Shown here: positions 1 to 9,638 of the stretch, piece after piece
How the letters are laid out: each line of letters starts with the position of its first letter
How positions within the stretch are numbered: the first letter of the stretch is position 1
Assembly: GCF_006346395.1 (NCBI RefSeq)
Contig: NZ_VDMS01000001.1
Location: 1,240,001-1,304,000 of the forward strand
From: Nocardioides plantarum
GTDB taxonomy: Bacteria; Actinomycetota; Actinomycetes; Propionibacteriales; Nocardioidaceae
Direction of reading: 5' to 3'
DNA length: 64,000 bases
Made by a program: the position numbers and the translations under genes
Notes under the pieces: generated by a model
The model's database searches: none
Seen by the model: only the letters and a program-made list of their open reading frames with translations
Told to the model about the DNA's origin: nothing

Positions 1-254
1 GGGTGCGGGCCGTGGACGACGCCACCGCCGGCGAACTGCGGCGCGCGGGTCGAGCCCTGGCGGGCGCGGCCGGTGCCCTTCTGCTTGTAGGGCTTGCGTC
101 CACCACCGCGCACCTCGGCGCGCGTCTTGGTGGAGTGGGTGCCCTGGCGGGCGGCGGCGCGCTGGGCGACGACGACCTGGTGGATCAGGGGCACGTTGAC
201 CTTCGCGTCGAAGATCTCGGCGGGGAGGTCGACCTTGACAGTCTTGACAGCCAT
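1..254 (-). CDS. rplD: 50S ribosomal protein L4, N-terminal part (3' end outside window)
   Basis: L4 binds 23S rRNA early in large-subunit assembly and its extended loop lines the exit tunnel. The visible 84 codons begin [15 protein letters not shown] and contain the conserved [18 protein letters not shown] loop followed by the RAPQFAGGG segment, all typical of L4. The gene runs off the left edge, so the C-terminal half is not seen. It starts 2 bp after the rplC stop codon, as expected for the S10 operon order rpsJ-rplC-rplD. Translation is probably coupled to rplC. Identity is certain; completeness cannot be judged. Confidence 0.97.
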   Translation of the reverse strand, partial: MAVKTVKVDLPAEIFDAKVNVPLIHQVVVAQRAAARQGTHSTKTRAEVRGGGRKPYKQKGTGRARQGSTRAPQFAGGGVVHGPH

Positions 255-256
255 GC

Positions 257-913
257 TCAGGCCTCCTGCTTCTTGGCAGCCGAGCGCAGCATGATCAGGC
301 CGCCCTTGGGGCCGGGTACGGCGCCCTTGACGAGGATCAGGCCCTTCTCGATGTCGACCGCGTGGACGGTGATGTTCTGGGTGGTCACGACGTCGGAGCC
401 CATGCGACCAGCCATCCGGGTGCCGCGGAAGACGCGACCGGGAGTGGCGCAGGCACCGATCGAGCCGGGCTTGCGGTGGTTGCGGTGAGCACCGTGCGAG
501 GCGCCCACACCGTGGAAGCCGTGGCGCTTCATGACGCCGGCGAAGCCCTTGCCCTTGCTGGTGCCGGTGACGTCGATGACGTCACCCGCGCCGAAGGTGT
601 CGACCGCGAGCTCCTGGCCGACCGTGTAGGTCGAGGCGTCGGCGGTGCGGATCTCGACCACGTGACGGCGCGGCGTGGTGCCGGCCTTGTCGAAGTGGCC
701 GGCCTGCGGCTTGGTGATCTTGCGACCCTCGATCTCGCCGTAGCCGACCTGGATGGCGTTGTAGCCGTCGGGCTCGGGCAGGCGGACCTGGGTGATGACG
801 TTGGTGGCCGCCGCGATGACGGTGACCGGGACGACCTTGTTGTTGTCGTCCCACAGCTGGGTCATGCCGAGCTTGGTGCCCAGCAGTCCCTTGACGTTGC
901 GTTCGGTAGTCAT
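257..913 (-). CDS. rplC: 50S ribosomal protein L3
   Basis: L3 is an early assembly protein of the 50S subunit that reaches the peptidyl-transferase centre. The 218-residue product has the expected length and the hallmark [15 protein letters not shown] start, the [17 protein letters not shown] segment, and the [19 protein letters not shown] and GRMG segments near the centre. The ATG start is preceded by a GGGAG-type ribosome binding site, and the gene lies 13 bp after rpsJ. No anomaly is seen. It is the second gene of the S10 operon, transcribed leftwards. Confidence 0.98.
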   Translation of the reverse strand: MTTERNVKGLLGTKLGMTQLWDDNNKVVPVTVIAAATNVITQVRLPEPDGYNAIQVGYGEIEGRKITKPQAGHFDKAGTTPRRHVVEIRTADASTYTVGQELAVDTFGAGDVIDVTGTSKGKGFAGVMKRHGFHGVGASHGAHRNHRKPGSIGACATPGRVFRGTRMAGRMGSDVVTTQNITVHAVDIEKGLILVKGAVPGPKGGLIMLRSAAKKQEA

Positions 914-926
914 GGCTCTCCCGACC

Positions 927-1235
927 TCAGAGCTTGATCTCGATGTCGACGCCCGCAGGCAGGTCGAGACGCATCAGCGAGTCGACGGTCTTGGGCGTCG
1001 GGTCGATGATGTCGATGAGGCGCTTGTGGGTGCGCATCTCGAAGTGCTCGCGGGAGTCCTTGTACTTGTGGGGCGAGCGGATGACGCAGTACACGTTCTT
1101 CTCGGTCGGCAGCGGCACGGGGCCGGCGACCTTCGCACCCGTGCGGGTGACGGTGTCCACGATCTTGCGCGCCGAGGTGTCGATCACCTCGTGGTCATAG
1201 GCCTTGAGCCTGATGCGGATCTTCTGTCCCGCCAT
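927..1235 (-). CDS. rpsJ: 30S ribosomal protein S10
   Basis: S10 is a small-subunit head protein that also joins antitermination complexes as NusE. The start chosen is the ATG giving [19 protein letters not shown], which yields 102 residues, the normal family length. An AGAAGGA ribosome binding site lies about 10 bases upstream. The frame stays open further upstream, but that part has no S10 similarity and belongs to the leader. It is the first gene of the S10 operon and is preceded by a long leader. In this window it is separated from tuf by about 11 kb of unrelated genes. Confidence 0.98.
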   Translation of the reverse strand: MAGQKIRIRLKAYDHEVIDTSARKIVDTVTRTGAKVAGPVPLPTEKNVYCVIRSPHKYKDSREHFEMRTHKRLIDIIDPTPKTVDSLMRLDLPAGVDIEIKL

Positions 1236-1795
1236 AGGTAGCTCGTCCTTCTCGCTCGTCCTGCGTCTGGGTCTTGGCTCCGCGTCCCACCCCCGCGGTC
1301 GGGCGTGTCGCCTGCTGTTGGAACAGACGATCCGCGCACGAACGCTTTCTGGCCCGTGGATCATGAGCCTGGAGGTGGTGCTGATCGGGTCTCCAGTGCG
1401 GTGCGGCTGCTGCCACCACCACGTCACGGCGCAGCCCGTGGGGCCGTGCTGGGAGACGCGATTCAGTAGTCAAGACCTGCCACACCCCGGCAACCCGCCG
1501 GAGCAACCTGGATATCTTGGCAGACATCGGCGCGTGGTTCCAACTTCACGCCGACGATGTGCCTCGAGCTTGCTCGCAGCACGTCGTCAGGGCGGGAGGT
1601 CGAGCGAGCACGGAGCGCCCGTCGCGAAGCGTCGGGCGGTCCGAGCGCAGTCGAGACCCGACGCCGCACCCGTGCCGCGAGCTTGCTCGCCGCCACTGAC
1701 GGACTACCCCCGCGGCCGGCTCCGTCGTACTGTCGGCACGGCAGAACGAGAACACGTTCTACATGGCTGCGGTGCGGACGACGAAGGGACACCAC
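1236..1795. other. non-coding region between S10 operon and the carboxymuconolactone-decarboxylase-like gene
   Basis: This 560-bp stretch carries no convincing gene. The left part must hold the promoter and leader of the S10 operon, but no clear promoter pair could be fixed. The right part holds repeat-like DNA: the dodecamer GAGCTTGCTCGC occurs at 1566-1577 and again at 1679-1690, with imperfect inverted companions between them (for example GAGCGAGCAC near 1602). Related sequence (GAGCAAGC) occurs in the gap upstream of gnd. Function is unknown. Confidence 0.5.
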
Positions 1796-2284
1796 ATGAG
1801 GATCGACGTGCCCGAGGGCAAGGACCCCATCATGTACGTCTGGGGCGAGATGGTGCCGGGCATCGGGCCTGCCGCGGCCGGCTTCGCCCAGAGCGTCTAC
1901 TCCCACGGCACCCTCGGGCTCCGCGAGTTCGAGGCCGCCCGGCTGCGGATCGCGCAGATCAACGGGTGCCTGTTCTGCCAGGACTGGCGCACCGAGCGCG
2001 ACGGCGTCACGGTCGAGGACACCTTCCCCGAGGCGGTGACCGCCTGGCGCACGACGTCGGACCTCGACGAGCGCGCCCGGCTCGCCGCCGAGTACGCCGA
2101 GCGCTACGCCCTCGACCACCACGGCCTCGACGACGACTTCTGGTCCCGGCTCAGGGCGGCGTACTCGGACCGGGAGGTCGTCGAGCTGTCGATGTGCCTC
2201 GGATCGTGGCTGTCGTTCGGACGTCTCAACCGGGTGCTGGGCCTCGACGAGGCGTGCGTGCTCCCCCACGTCGCGACCAGATGA
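1796..2284 (+). CDS. carboxymuconolactone decarboxylase / AhpD-like family protein
   Basis: The 162-residue product belongs to the CMD/AhpD-like fold, small all-helical proteins with a CxxC redox pair. The motif INGCLFCQDWR (around residue 57) is the family's cysteine motif. Some relatives act as alkylhydroperoxidases, others in aromatic catabolism; the substrate here is unknown. The start at 1796 is chosen because GAAGGGA sits six bases upstream; an in-frame ATG at 1763 lacks such a site. The gene stands alone between the S10 leader and the moxR-type membrane cluster. Confidence 0.8.
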   Translation: MRIDVPEGKDPIMYVWGEMVPGIGPAAAGFAQSVYSHGTLGLREFEAARLRIAQINGCLFCQDWRTERDGVTVEDTFPEAVTAWRTTSDLDERARLAAEYAERYALDHHGLDDDFWSRLRAAYSDREVVELSMCLGSWLSFGRLNRVLGLDEACVLPHVATR

Positions 2285-2319
2285 CAGGATGTCCTCCCCG
2301 CCACCTGCGATGAGGACTC

Positions 2320-3423
2320 ATGTCGGACTTCCCGCCCCCCGGCTCGCCCCCGCCGCCCGGAGCGCCACCGCCCGGTGAACCCGTGGGTCCGTCGCGCTGG
2401 GGGCCGGCGACCCCGGCACCGCAGCCCGGCTCCGTCGTCCCCCCGCCACCGGGGTGGGCGCCCCAGCACGGCATGCACGGGGCGGTCCACAAGCCCGGCG
2501 CGATGCCGCTGCGGCCGCTCTCGCTCGGCCAGATCTACGACGCGGCGTTCCGCATCATCCGGTTCAACCCCAAGGCGACCGTCGGCTCGGCGGTGCTCGT
2601 GGCCGCGGTCGCCATGGCGCTGCCGGTGCTCGTCGTCGGGGTGCTGACCTGGACCGTCGGGCTCACCTACGACCCGTCGGCGACGACGATCGACGACGAG
2701 GACCTCGTCGGCTACGTGGTCGCCTACGGCTCCTACGCCGTCGCCGCACTGCTGCAGGGGATCGGCCTGATCCTGGTCACCGGCATGGTGGTGCACGTGA
2801 CCGCGGCCGCCGCGGTCGGCAGGCGGCTGAGCCTCGGGGAGGCGTGGGCCGCCACCCGCGGGCGCCGTTGGCGGCTCGTCGGTCTCGCGGTCGTCCTCGG
2901 GCTGGCGACGCTGCTCATCCTCGCGATCTACGCCGCGCTGGTGGTCGTCGTCGTGCTGACGACCTCGACCCTGGTCAGCGTCCTGGTCATCGTGCTGTCG
3001 GTGCCGGTGCTGATCGCCGTCATGGCGTGGTTCTGGATCCGGGTCTACTACCTCCCGGTGCCGGCGCTGATGCTGGAGGACCTCGGCGTCGTCGCCAGCA
3101 TCGCCCGCGGCTACCGGCTCACCCGCGGCGGCTTCTGGCGCATCCTCGGCATCGCACTGCTGACGGTCCTCATCGGCGGCGTCGCCGGGCAGGTGCTCGG
3201 CGTCCCGTTCACCATCGCCGGCACCGTGGGCTCCCTCGCGGTGGGCGACGACCTCGCCCTGTTCGTCACGATCCTGTTCACCGCGCTCGCCCAGGTCGCG
3301 TCGACCGCCTTCGTGGCGCCGTTCGGCGCCACGGTCACCTCGCTGCAGTACCTCGACCAGCGGATGCGCAAGGAGGCCTACGACGTCGAGCTGATGCGGC
3401 AGGCCGGGGTGCTCTCGTCGTGA
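2320..3423 (+). CDS. multi-pass membrane protein, GPDPase-membrane-domain-like
   Basis: This 367-residue protein opens with about 65 residues of Pro/Gly-rich cytoplasmic sequence, then GQIYDAAFRIIRFNPKAT and at least six hydrophobic segments (about residues 88-110, 130-155, 185-245, 270-300, 305-335). The layout and the LGQIYDxxFRxxRxNP type motif match the membrane domain found beside glycerophosphodiester phosphodiesterases and in many stand-alone actinobacterial proteins. No catalytic domain is present. GATGAGGA precedes the ATG. The gene heads a cluster with DUF4129, DUF4350, MoxR and DUF58 genes, and probably works with them in the cell envelope. Function is unproven. Confidence 0.7.
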   Translation: MSDFPPPGSPPPPGAPPPGEPVGPSRWGPATPAPQPGSVVPPPPGWAPQHGMHGAVHKPGAMPLRPLSLGQIYDAAFRIIRFNPKATVGSAVLVAAVAMALPVLVVGVLTWTVGLTYDPSATTIDDEDLVGYVVAYGSYAVAALLQGIGLILVTGMVVHVTAAAAVGRRLSLGEAWAATRGRRWRLVGLAVVLGLATLLILAIYAALVVVVVLTTSTLVSVLVIVLSVPVLIAVMAWFWIRVYYLPVPALMLEDLGVVASIARGYRLTRGGFWRILGIALLTVLIGGVAGQVLGVPFTIAGTVGSLAVGDDLALFVTILFTALAQVASTAFVAPFGATVTSLQYLDQRMRKEAYDVELMRQAGVLSS

Positions 3424-3430
3424 CGGCACC

Positions 3431-4057
3431 GTGCCGGACGTGGTGACGGGCCTGCGGCTCGACGCGCCGCTCGACCCCTCCGGCGACGAGGCCCGCCGGC
3501 TGCTGCGGCGCGAGCTCGCCGATCCGGCGTACTTCCAGGACAACCTGCTCCAGCGCCTCCTCGACTGGCTCGGCCGCCAGCTCGACGGCAGCGTCGAGGG
3601 CGCCCGGGGCATCCCCGCCCTGACGTGGCTGGCGATCACGCTCATCGTGGTGCTGCTGGTCGGCGCCCTGGCGTTCCTGGCCTCGCGGGCCCGTCGTACG
3701 GTCCGCCGCGACGACACCGGCCCGGCCATCGTGCTGACCGGCGAGGTCGTGACGGCGGCGCAGCTGCGGGTCCGGGCCGAGCGCGCGCTGGCCGAGGGAC
3801 GCCACGCCGACGCGGTCGTCGACGGCTTCCGCTCCCTGGCCCGCCGCCAGGTCGAGCGTGGTCGGCTCGAGGACTCCCCCGGCATCACCGCGCACGAGGT
3901 GGCGGCCGTCCTGGCCCACGAGTTCCCGCCCCAGCGCGAGCGGACCGCGACCGCGGCCGACCTCTTCGACGCCGTGATGTACGGCGAGCGCCCGGCCACC
4001 CGCGACCAGGCGCTCGCCGTGCTCGACCTCGACCTCGCCCTGGCAGGGGCCCGGTGA
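3431..4057 (+). CDS. DUF4129 domain membrane protein
   Basis: The 208-residue product has one central transmembrane helix (about residues 63-83, LTWLAITLIVVLLVGALAFLAS) and a C-terminal cytoplasmic helical domain containing DAVVDGFRSLARRQVERGRL, characteristic of DUF4129. It starts with GTG 7 bp after the preceding stop, and its stop overlaps the next start by 4 bp (GTGA). DUF4129 genes regularly accompany MoxR ATPase and DUF58 genes, and in other bacteria transglutaminase genes. The role is probably structural or regulatory within a MoxR-assisted envelope complex, but no activity is known. Confidence 0.82.
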   Translation: MPDVVTGLRLDAPLDPSGDEARRLLRRELADPAYFQDNLLQRLLDWLGRQLDGSVEGARGIPALTWLAITLIVVLLVGALAFLASRARRTVRRDDTGPAIVLTGEVVTAAQLRVRAERALAEGRHADAVVDGFRSLARRQVERGRLEDSPGITAHEVAAVLAHEFPPQRERTATAADLFDAVMYGERPATRDQALAVLDLDLALAGAR

Positions 4058-5234
4058 CCGGCATCGGCACGCCGGACGCGCCCACCGGCCCGGCCGCGCC
4101 GGCCGCGCCGGCCGCCGCGGCGTCCAGGCGCCCCGGTCCGATCGGCTGGCTGCGCCGTCACCGCACCGCGCTGGTGATCGCGGCGTTCCTGCTCCTCGCC
4201 GTCGTCGTCGCGCTGCTCACCCGCGGCGGACCGACGGGCGAGTCGGCGTCGTACGACCCGGCCAACGCGGGCGGGGACGGCGCGCGGGCGGTGGCCCGGG
4301 TGCTCGACGACCAGGGCATCGACGTCGACGTCGTCCGCTCCGCCGACGAGCTCGCCGACGCCGGGGCCGACCGCCGCACCACCGTGGTGGTCACCTCCGC
4401 CCGGCAGCTGGGCGAGAGCACGGTCGAGCGGCTGCGCCGCGACGCCGGCGGCGCCCGTATCGTCGTGGTCGACCCCAACCCCGAGCTGCTCCAGCTGCTC
4501 GGCCGGTCGGGGTCCGACGGCGCGGCCGACACCGACGGTCCGATCGCGGCCGACTGCGCTCCCTTCGACGGCCTGGCGATCGCGGTCGACGACGCCACCC
4601 GGATGCCGGTCGACGACGGCACCGCCTGCTTCGACGCCACGCTCGTGACCAGTGACGACGTGGTGCTGCTGGGAGCGCCCCAGCTGCTCACCAACGACCA
4701 GGTCCTGCGTGCCGACAACGCCGCCGTGGCGCTGCGGCTGCTCGGTCAGCAGGACCGCGTCGTCTGGTACGTCGCGTCCTACGACGACCTCGTCGGCGAC
4801 GACGGCGTCGACTTCTGGTCGCTGGTGCCCGACTGGACCGGTCCCGGGATCGCGCTGCTGGCGCTCGGCGTGCTCGCGCTCATCGGGTGGCGCGGACGCC
4901 GGCTCGGCCCGCTGGCGACCGAGCCGCTGCCCGTCGTGGTCAAGGCGATCGAGACGACCCGCAGCCGCGGCCGGCTCTACCGTCGAGCCGGCGACCGCAC
5001 GCACGCCGCGGAGATCCTGCGCGCGGCGACCCGCGACCGGGTGCGCACCCGGTTGCGCCTGGGACCGATCGTCGACGAGGCCGCGCTGGTACGCGACGTC
5101 GCACGCCACGTGGACCGCCCCGAGGCCGAGGTCGCCGACCTCCTCGGGACGTTCGGGCGTCGCCCCGGCACCGACCGTGACCTGATCAACCTGGCGGCCG
5201 CCCTGGCCGCTCTCGAGGAAGAGGTACGCCGCTC

Positions 5235-5238
<4 letters not shown>
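4054..5238 (+). CDS. DUF4350 domain membrane protein
   Basis: The 394-residue protein starts at a GTG that overlaps the previous stop by 4 bp. An Ala/Pro-rich N-terminus leads to one transmembrane helix (about residues 41-58). A soluble extracytoplasmic domain follows, with DPANAGGDGARAVARVLDDQG and VVVDPNPELL, the GATase-like fold typical of DUF4350. A second helix (about 264-282, GIALLALGVLALIGW) leads to a cytoplasmic C-terminus with RGRLYRRAGDRTHAAEILR. Its stop overlaps the moxR start by 4 bp. The same order occurs at the mycobacterial moxR2 locus (from memory). Function is unknown. Confidence 0.82.
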
Positions 5239-6247
<1,009 letters not shown>

Positions 6248-6248
<1 letters not shown>

Positions 6249-7540
6249 TGACGATCTCCGGACGGGTGCCGCTGCTGGTGCTGCTGGGCTTCGCCGCGGT
6301 GCTCGTGCGGCCGACCGGCAGCACCGTCTGGCTCTGGCTGGTCCTCGTGCTCGTCCTGTGCGGGGTCGACCTGCTGCTCGCCCCGCGGCCCACCTCGTTG
6401 TGCCTGGCGCGTCGACCCGTCGGCACGGTCCGCCAGGGCGAGCCGATCGAGTCGCTGCTGGCCGTCGACAACACCTCGACCCGGACGGTACGAGGCGTCG
6501 TACGAGACGCGTGGCAGCCCACCGCCGGCGCCACGTCCAACCGGCACCGGATCCGGCTCGGCCCCGGCGACCGCGCCGCCCTCGTCACGCCGCTCCTCCC
6601 CCGACGGCGCGGCGACCTGCATGCGCTCGGGGTCACCCTGCGGCTGCGCGGTCCGCTCGGTCTCGTGGCTCGCCAACGCACGATCGCCGTGCCCGGCACG
6701 GTGCGGTCGCTGCCGCCGTTCGACTCCCGCAAGCACCTGCCGTCACGGCTCGCGCGCCTGCGCGACCTCGACGGGCGCTCCGCGGTCCGGGTGCGCGGAC
6801 AGGGCACCGAGTTCGACTCGCTGCGCGAGTACGTCCGCGGTGACGACGTCCGCTCCATCGACTGGCGTGCCTCGGCTCGCACCCCCCACGTCGTGGTCCG
6901 CACCTGGCAGCCCGAGCGCGACCGTCGGGTCGTGCTCGTCCTCGACACCTCCCGTACGTCGGCCGGGCGGGTCGAGGACGTCCCCCGGCTCGACTCGGCG
7001 ATGGACGCCGCGCTCCTGCTCGCGGCGCTGGCCGCCCGGGCCGGGGACCGCATCGACTTCGTCGCCGGGGACCGGCGGGTCCGCTCGCGCCTGCGGTCGG
7101 CCGGCGCCCGCGAGGTGTCGGCGCGCCTGCAGGACGCGATGGCCGACCTGGAGCCGGTCATCGCCGAGGCCGACTGGGACGCCCTCGCCGGCGCCGTCCA
7201 GGGCCTGGGGCGGCAACGCGCGCTGGTCGTGCTGCTCACGCCCCTCGAGCCGAGCGCGATCGAGGAGGGGCTGCTCACGGTGCTGCCCGCGCTCACGCGC
7301 CACCACCGGGTGGTGCTCGCCTCGGTGCGCGACCCCGAGCTCGACCGGCTCGCCAGCACGCGCGACACCATCGACGAGGTGTACGACGCCGCGGCGGCCG
7401 AGCAGTCCGGCTCGCGTCGTCGTCGTACGAGCGAGCTGTTGACGAAGCTCGGTGTCGACGTGGTCGACGCCGACGCCGAGCGACTGCCCCCTGCCCTGGC
7501 CGACCACTACCTGTCGCTGAAGGCTCGGGGGTTGTTGTAG
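6248..7540 (+). CDS. DUF58 domain protein (MoxR partner)
   Basis: The 430-residue protein has two N-terminal hydrophobic helices (about residues 8-46), a beta-rich extracytoplasmic part, and the DUF58 signature GTEFDSLREYVRGDDVRSID followed by WRASARTPHVVVRTWQPERDRRVVLVLDTS in two successive pieces. The DTS segment resembles the metal-ion-dependent adhesion site of vWA domains. Its ATG overlaps the moxR stop by one base. DUF58 proteins are the usual partners of MoxR ATPases. The gene is the last of the plus-strand cluster and is followed directly by palindromic repeats and the convergent SpoIIM-like gene. Confidence 0.9.
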
Positions 7541-7544
7541 GTTG

Positions 7545-7631
7545 CCCGACCCGTGCGATCGAACGAGTCGGTCGGCCCGAGGAGCACCATCAGCCCGCCG
7601 ACCCGTTCGATCGAACGGGTTGGTCGGCCCA
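7545..7631. repeat. palindromic repeat family A, two units
   Basis: Two related units lie between the convergent DUF58 and SpoIIM-like genes. Unit 1 (7545-7577) is an imperfect palindrome centred on GCGATCGAAC. Unit 2 (7592-7631) has a perfect 20-base palindrome at 7601-7620 with core TTCGATCGAA and arms ACCCG/CGGGT. Both units continue with a GTCGGTCGGCC or GTTGGTCGGCC tail, and their centres are about 50 bp apart. The same unit occurs four times at 55.0-55.2 kb. It could act as a bidirectional terminator, a protein-binding site or a REP-like repeat; which is not known. Confidence 0.8.
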
Positions 7632-7658
7632 CCCGCCCGGTGACCCAGCGACGTGCCC

Positions 7659-8654
7659 TCAGGCCTGGGTGGCGACCTTGTCCTCGAGCAGGTCGGCCGA
7701 CAGGTCGCCGGTCTCGCCCTCGGCGACGGCGCGCCGGCCCAGGACGAACACGTAGGCCAGGAACGCGACCTCGGCCAGGACGCCGATGGCGAGCCGTGCC
7801 CACGTCGGGAGCGGCGAGGGCGTCACGAACGCCTCGATGACGCCGCTGACCAGCAGCACCACGCCGAGCCCCATCGCGACGGTCACCGCGGTCCGGCCCT
7901 CGCGGGCCAACGACGCGGCACGGGACAGTTCCCGTGGCTCGATCCACGACCAGAACAGCCGCAGCCCCACCCCGCCGGCCACGAAGATCGCGGTCAGCTC
8001 GAGCAGGCCGTGCGGGAGGATCAGGCCGAAGAACACCTGGCCGCGGTCGGCTCGGATCATGATCGAGCCGATGATCGCGACGTTGAGGACGTTCTGGAAC
8101 AGCAGGTAGACGACCGGCAGCCCCAGGATCCCCAGCGCGATGCACAGCGCGGCGACGCGGGTGTTGTTGAGCCACACCAGGCTGGCGAAGCTCTGGGCGG
8201 GGTTCTCGCTGTAGTAGCTCTCGAAGTCGCTGTTGACCAGCTGGTCGACCTCCTGCGGCGAGAGCAGCGTCTGCTCGACGTTGGGGTGGTCGAGCAGCCA
8301 CAGCATGATCACCGCCATGGCGAGGACGTTGAGCGCCAGGCAGCCGAGCCACCACCACCGCAGCCGGTAGAGCGCCGCCGGGAACCGGTGGGTGAAGAAC
8401 CGGCCGACCGACCTCCAGGTGGCGGTGCGGGTGCCGACCAGCTTGATCCGGGCGCGGGCCAGCAGCGAGGACAGGTAGGAGATCAGGTGGCTGTCGGGGG
8501 CGGAGGTCCGCACGACCGACAGGTGGGTGGCCACCTGCTGGTAGCGCTCGACCAGCTCGTCGCTGGCGGATCCGTCGAGACCGCGGCGCCCCACCAGCTC
8601 CTCGAGCCGCTGCCACTCGTGCGAGTGCGCGAGCACGTAGGCGTCGAGGTCCAC
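7659..8654 (-). CDS. SpoIIM-like (stage II sporulation protein M superfamily) membrane protein
   Basis: The 331-residue protein is a multi-pass membrane protein: N-terminal helical part with HSHEWQRLEELVGRR, then hydrophobic segments around residues 105-130, 175-200, 215-245, 255-285 and 290-312. It carries the conserved FxxYYSENPAQSFASLVWLNN block typical of the bacterial SpoIIM/DUF95 superfamily. The start at 8654 (GTG) is preferred to a GTG six bases upstream because a TAGGGT hexamer ends exactly six bases before it. Homologues are found in non-sporulating actinobacteria beside MoxR/DUF58 and RDD genes, as here, so a sporulation role is not implied. Confidence 0.87.
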   Translation of the reverse strand: MDLDAYVLAHSHEWQRLEELVGRRGLDGSASDELVERYQQVATHLSVVRTSAPDSHLISYLSSLLARARIKLVGTRTATWRSVGRFFTHRFPAALYRLRWWWLGCLALNVLAMAVIMLWLLDHPNVEQTLLSPQEVDQLVNSDFESYYSENPAQSFASLVWLNNTRVAALCIALGILGLPVVYLLFQNVLNVAIIGSIMIRADRGQVFFGLILPHGLLELTAIFVAGGVGLRLFWSWIEPRELSRAASLAREGRTAVTVAMGLGVVLLVSGVIEAFVTPSPLPTWARLAIGVLAEVAFLAYVFVLGRRAVAEGETGDLSADLLEDKVATQA

Positions 8655-8660
8655 GCCCAC

Positions 8661-8666
8661 ACCCTA
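8661..8666 (-). promoter_or_regulatory. -10 element of the SpoIIM-like gene, leaderless type
   Basis: TAGGGT (read on the minus strand) ends six bases before the GTG at 8654. This places the transcription start at or next to the start codon. No ribosome binding site is present. It is one of many such sites in this window. Confidence 0.45.
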
Positions 8667-8720
8667 GGGCGGCGACGTACGCCGGCGCGCGGCCCGACCG
8701 CGACCTGGGAGACTGGTGTC

Positions 8721-9638
8721 GTGGCCGGCCCTGGATCTCGAGACACGCCGCGCTCTCAGCCGCTCACGCGGCCGAGTGCGCCGGCGCCCTCGATCTCCCG
8801 GCCTGGTTCCTCGTCCGAGCAAGGTCGGCCGAGGGGCCGTGAGTTCGCGACGATCACCGGTGACGACCTGGTCACCGGTGAGGCCGTGGCGCTCGATCTG
8901 CCGCCGGCGAGCCTCGGCGCCCGGATCGCCTCGGGCCTGATCGACATCGCCGTCACCTTCGTGGCGCTGTTCGTCCTGCTCGTGGTGTTCGCGATCGCCT
9001 CCCTCGACACCGACCCGGCCTTGGCGCAGGCCGCGGTCATCGCGGTCACGCTCCTGGTGCTCGTCGTCGCGCCGACCACGCTCGAGACGCTGACCCGTGG
9101 CCGATCGCTCGGCAAGCTCGCTCTCGGGCTCAGCGCGGTCCGCGACGACGCCGGCCCCATCTCGTTCCAGCACGCGCTGGTCCGCACGCTCATCGGTGTG
9201 GTCGAGATCTACGCGTTCGCGGGTGCGCCGGCGTTCTTCTCGATGCTGCTGAGCAGCCGCGGCAAGCGACTGGGCGACTACGCCGCCGGGACCTACGTCG
9301 TCCGCACCCGGGTGCCGCTCGCCCTGCCGCCCCCGCCGCTGGTGCCCTACCACCTCGCAGGCTGGGCCGCCCGGGCCGACATCGCCTCGCTGCCGACCGG
9401 GCTCGCCCTGGCCGTGCGGCAGTACCTCGGCCGGGCCGCGGCGCTCGACCCCGCGTCCCGCGCCGACGTCGGGGGGCGACTGGCCGAGGAGGTCAGCGCC
9501 TTCGTCGCGCCGCTGCCGCCCCACGGCACCAGCCCCGACGACTTCCTCGCGGCGGTGATCGGGGCGCGCCGCGACCGCGACCTGGTCCGGTTGCAGCGCC
9601 AGGACGCCGTCCGTCGACGGCTCACATCGAGTCGTTGA
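8721..9638 (+). CDS. RDD family membrane protein
   Basis: The 305-residue product starts at GTG 8721 (start not strongly supported). After about 45 residues of low-complexity sequence comes LPPASLGARIASGLIDIAV, the RDD-type arginine in the first helix, then helices at about 75-95, 100-120 and 155-175, with TRGRSLGKLALGL between them. The C-terminal half is soluble and helical (PASRADVGGRLAEEV). RDD proteins are small polytopic membrane proteins, proposed as transporters or scaffolds. It is divergent from the SpoIIM-like gene, and both belong to the moxR-type locus. It overlaps the convergent MFS gene by 17 bp. Confidence 0.85.
   Translation: MAGPGSRDTPRSQPLTRPSAPAPSISRPGSSSEQGRPRGREFATITGDDLVTGEAVALDLPPASLGARIASGLIDIAVTFVALFVLLVVFAIASLDTDPALAQAAVIAVTLLVLVVAPTTLETLTRGRSLGKLALGLSAVRDDAGPISFQHALVRTLIGVVEIYAFAGAPAFFSMLLSSRGKRLGDYAAGTYVVRTRVPLALPPPPLVPYHLAGWAARADIASLPTGLALAVRQYLGRAAALDPASRADVGGRLAEEVSAFVAPLPPHGTSPDDFLAAVIGARRDRDLVRLQRQDAVRRRLTSSR

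Noticed and set aside
1451..1480. TTGACT on the minus strand as the -35 of the S10 operon promoter.
   Set aside because: No acceptable -10 hexamer lies 16-19 bp downstream, so no promoter was assigned.
2104..5109. A 1001-codon minus-strand open frame opposite the DUF4129/DUF4350 genes.
   Set aside because: Antisense shadow: the plus-strand genes have overlapping starts and stops, transmembrane helices and recognisable domains.
7659..8654. Evidence for a sporulating organism from the SpoIIM-like gene.
   Set aside because: This superfamily occurs widely in non-sporulating actinobacteria beside MoxR/DUF58 genes; no other sporulation gene is in the window.
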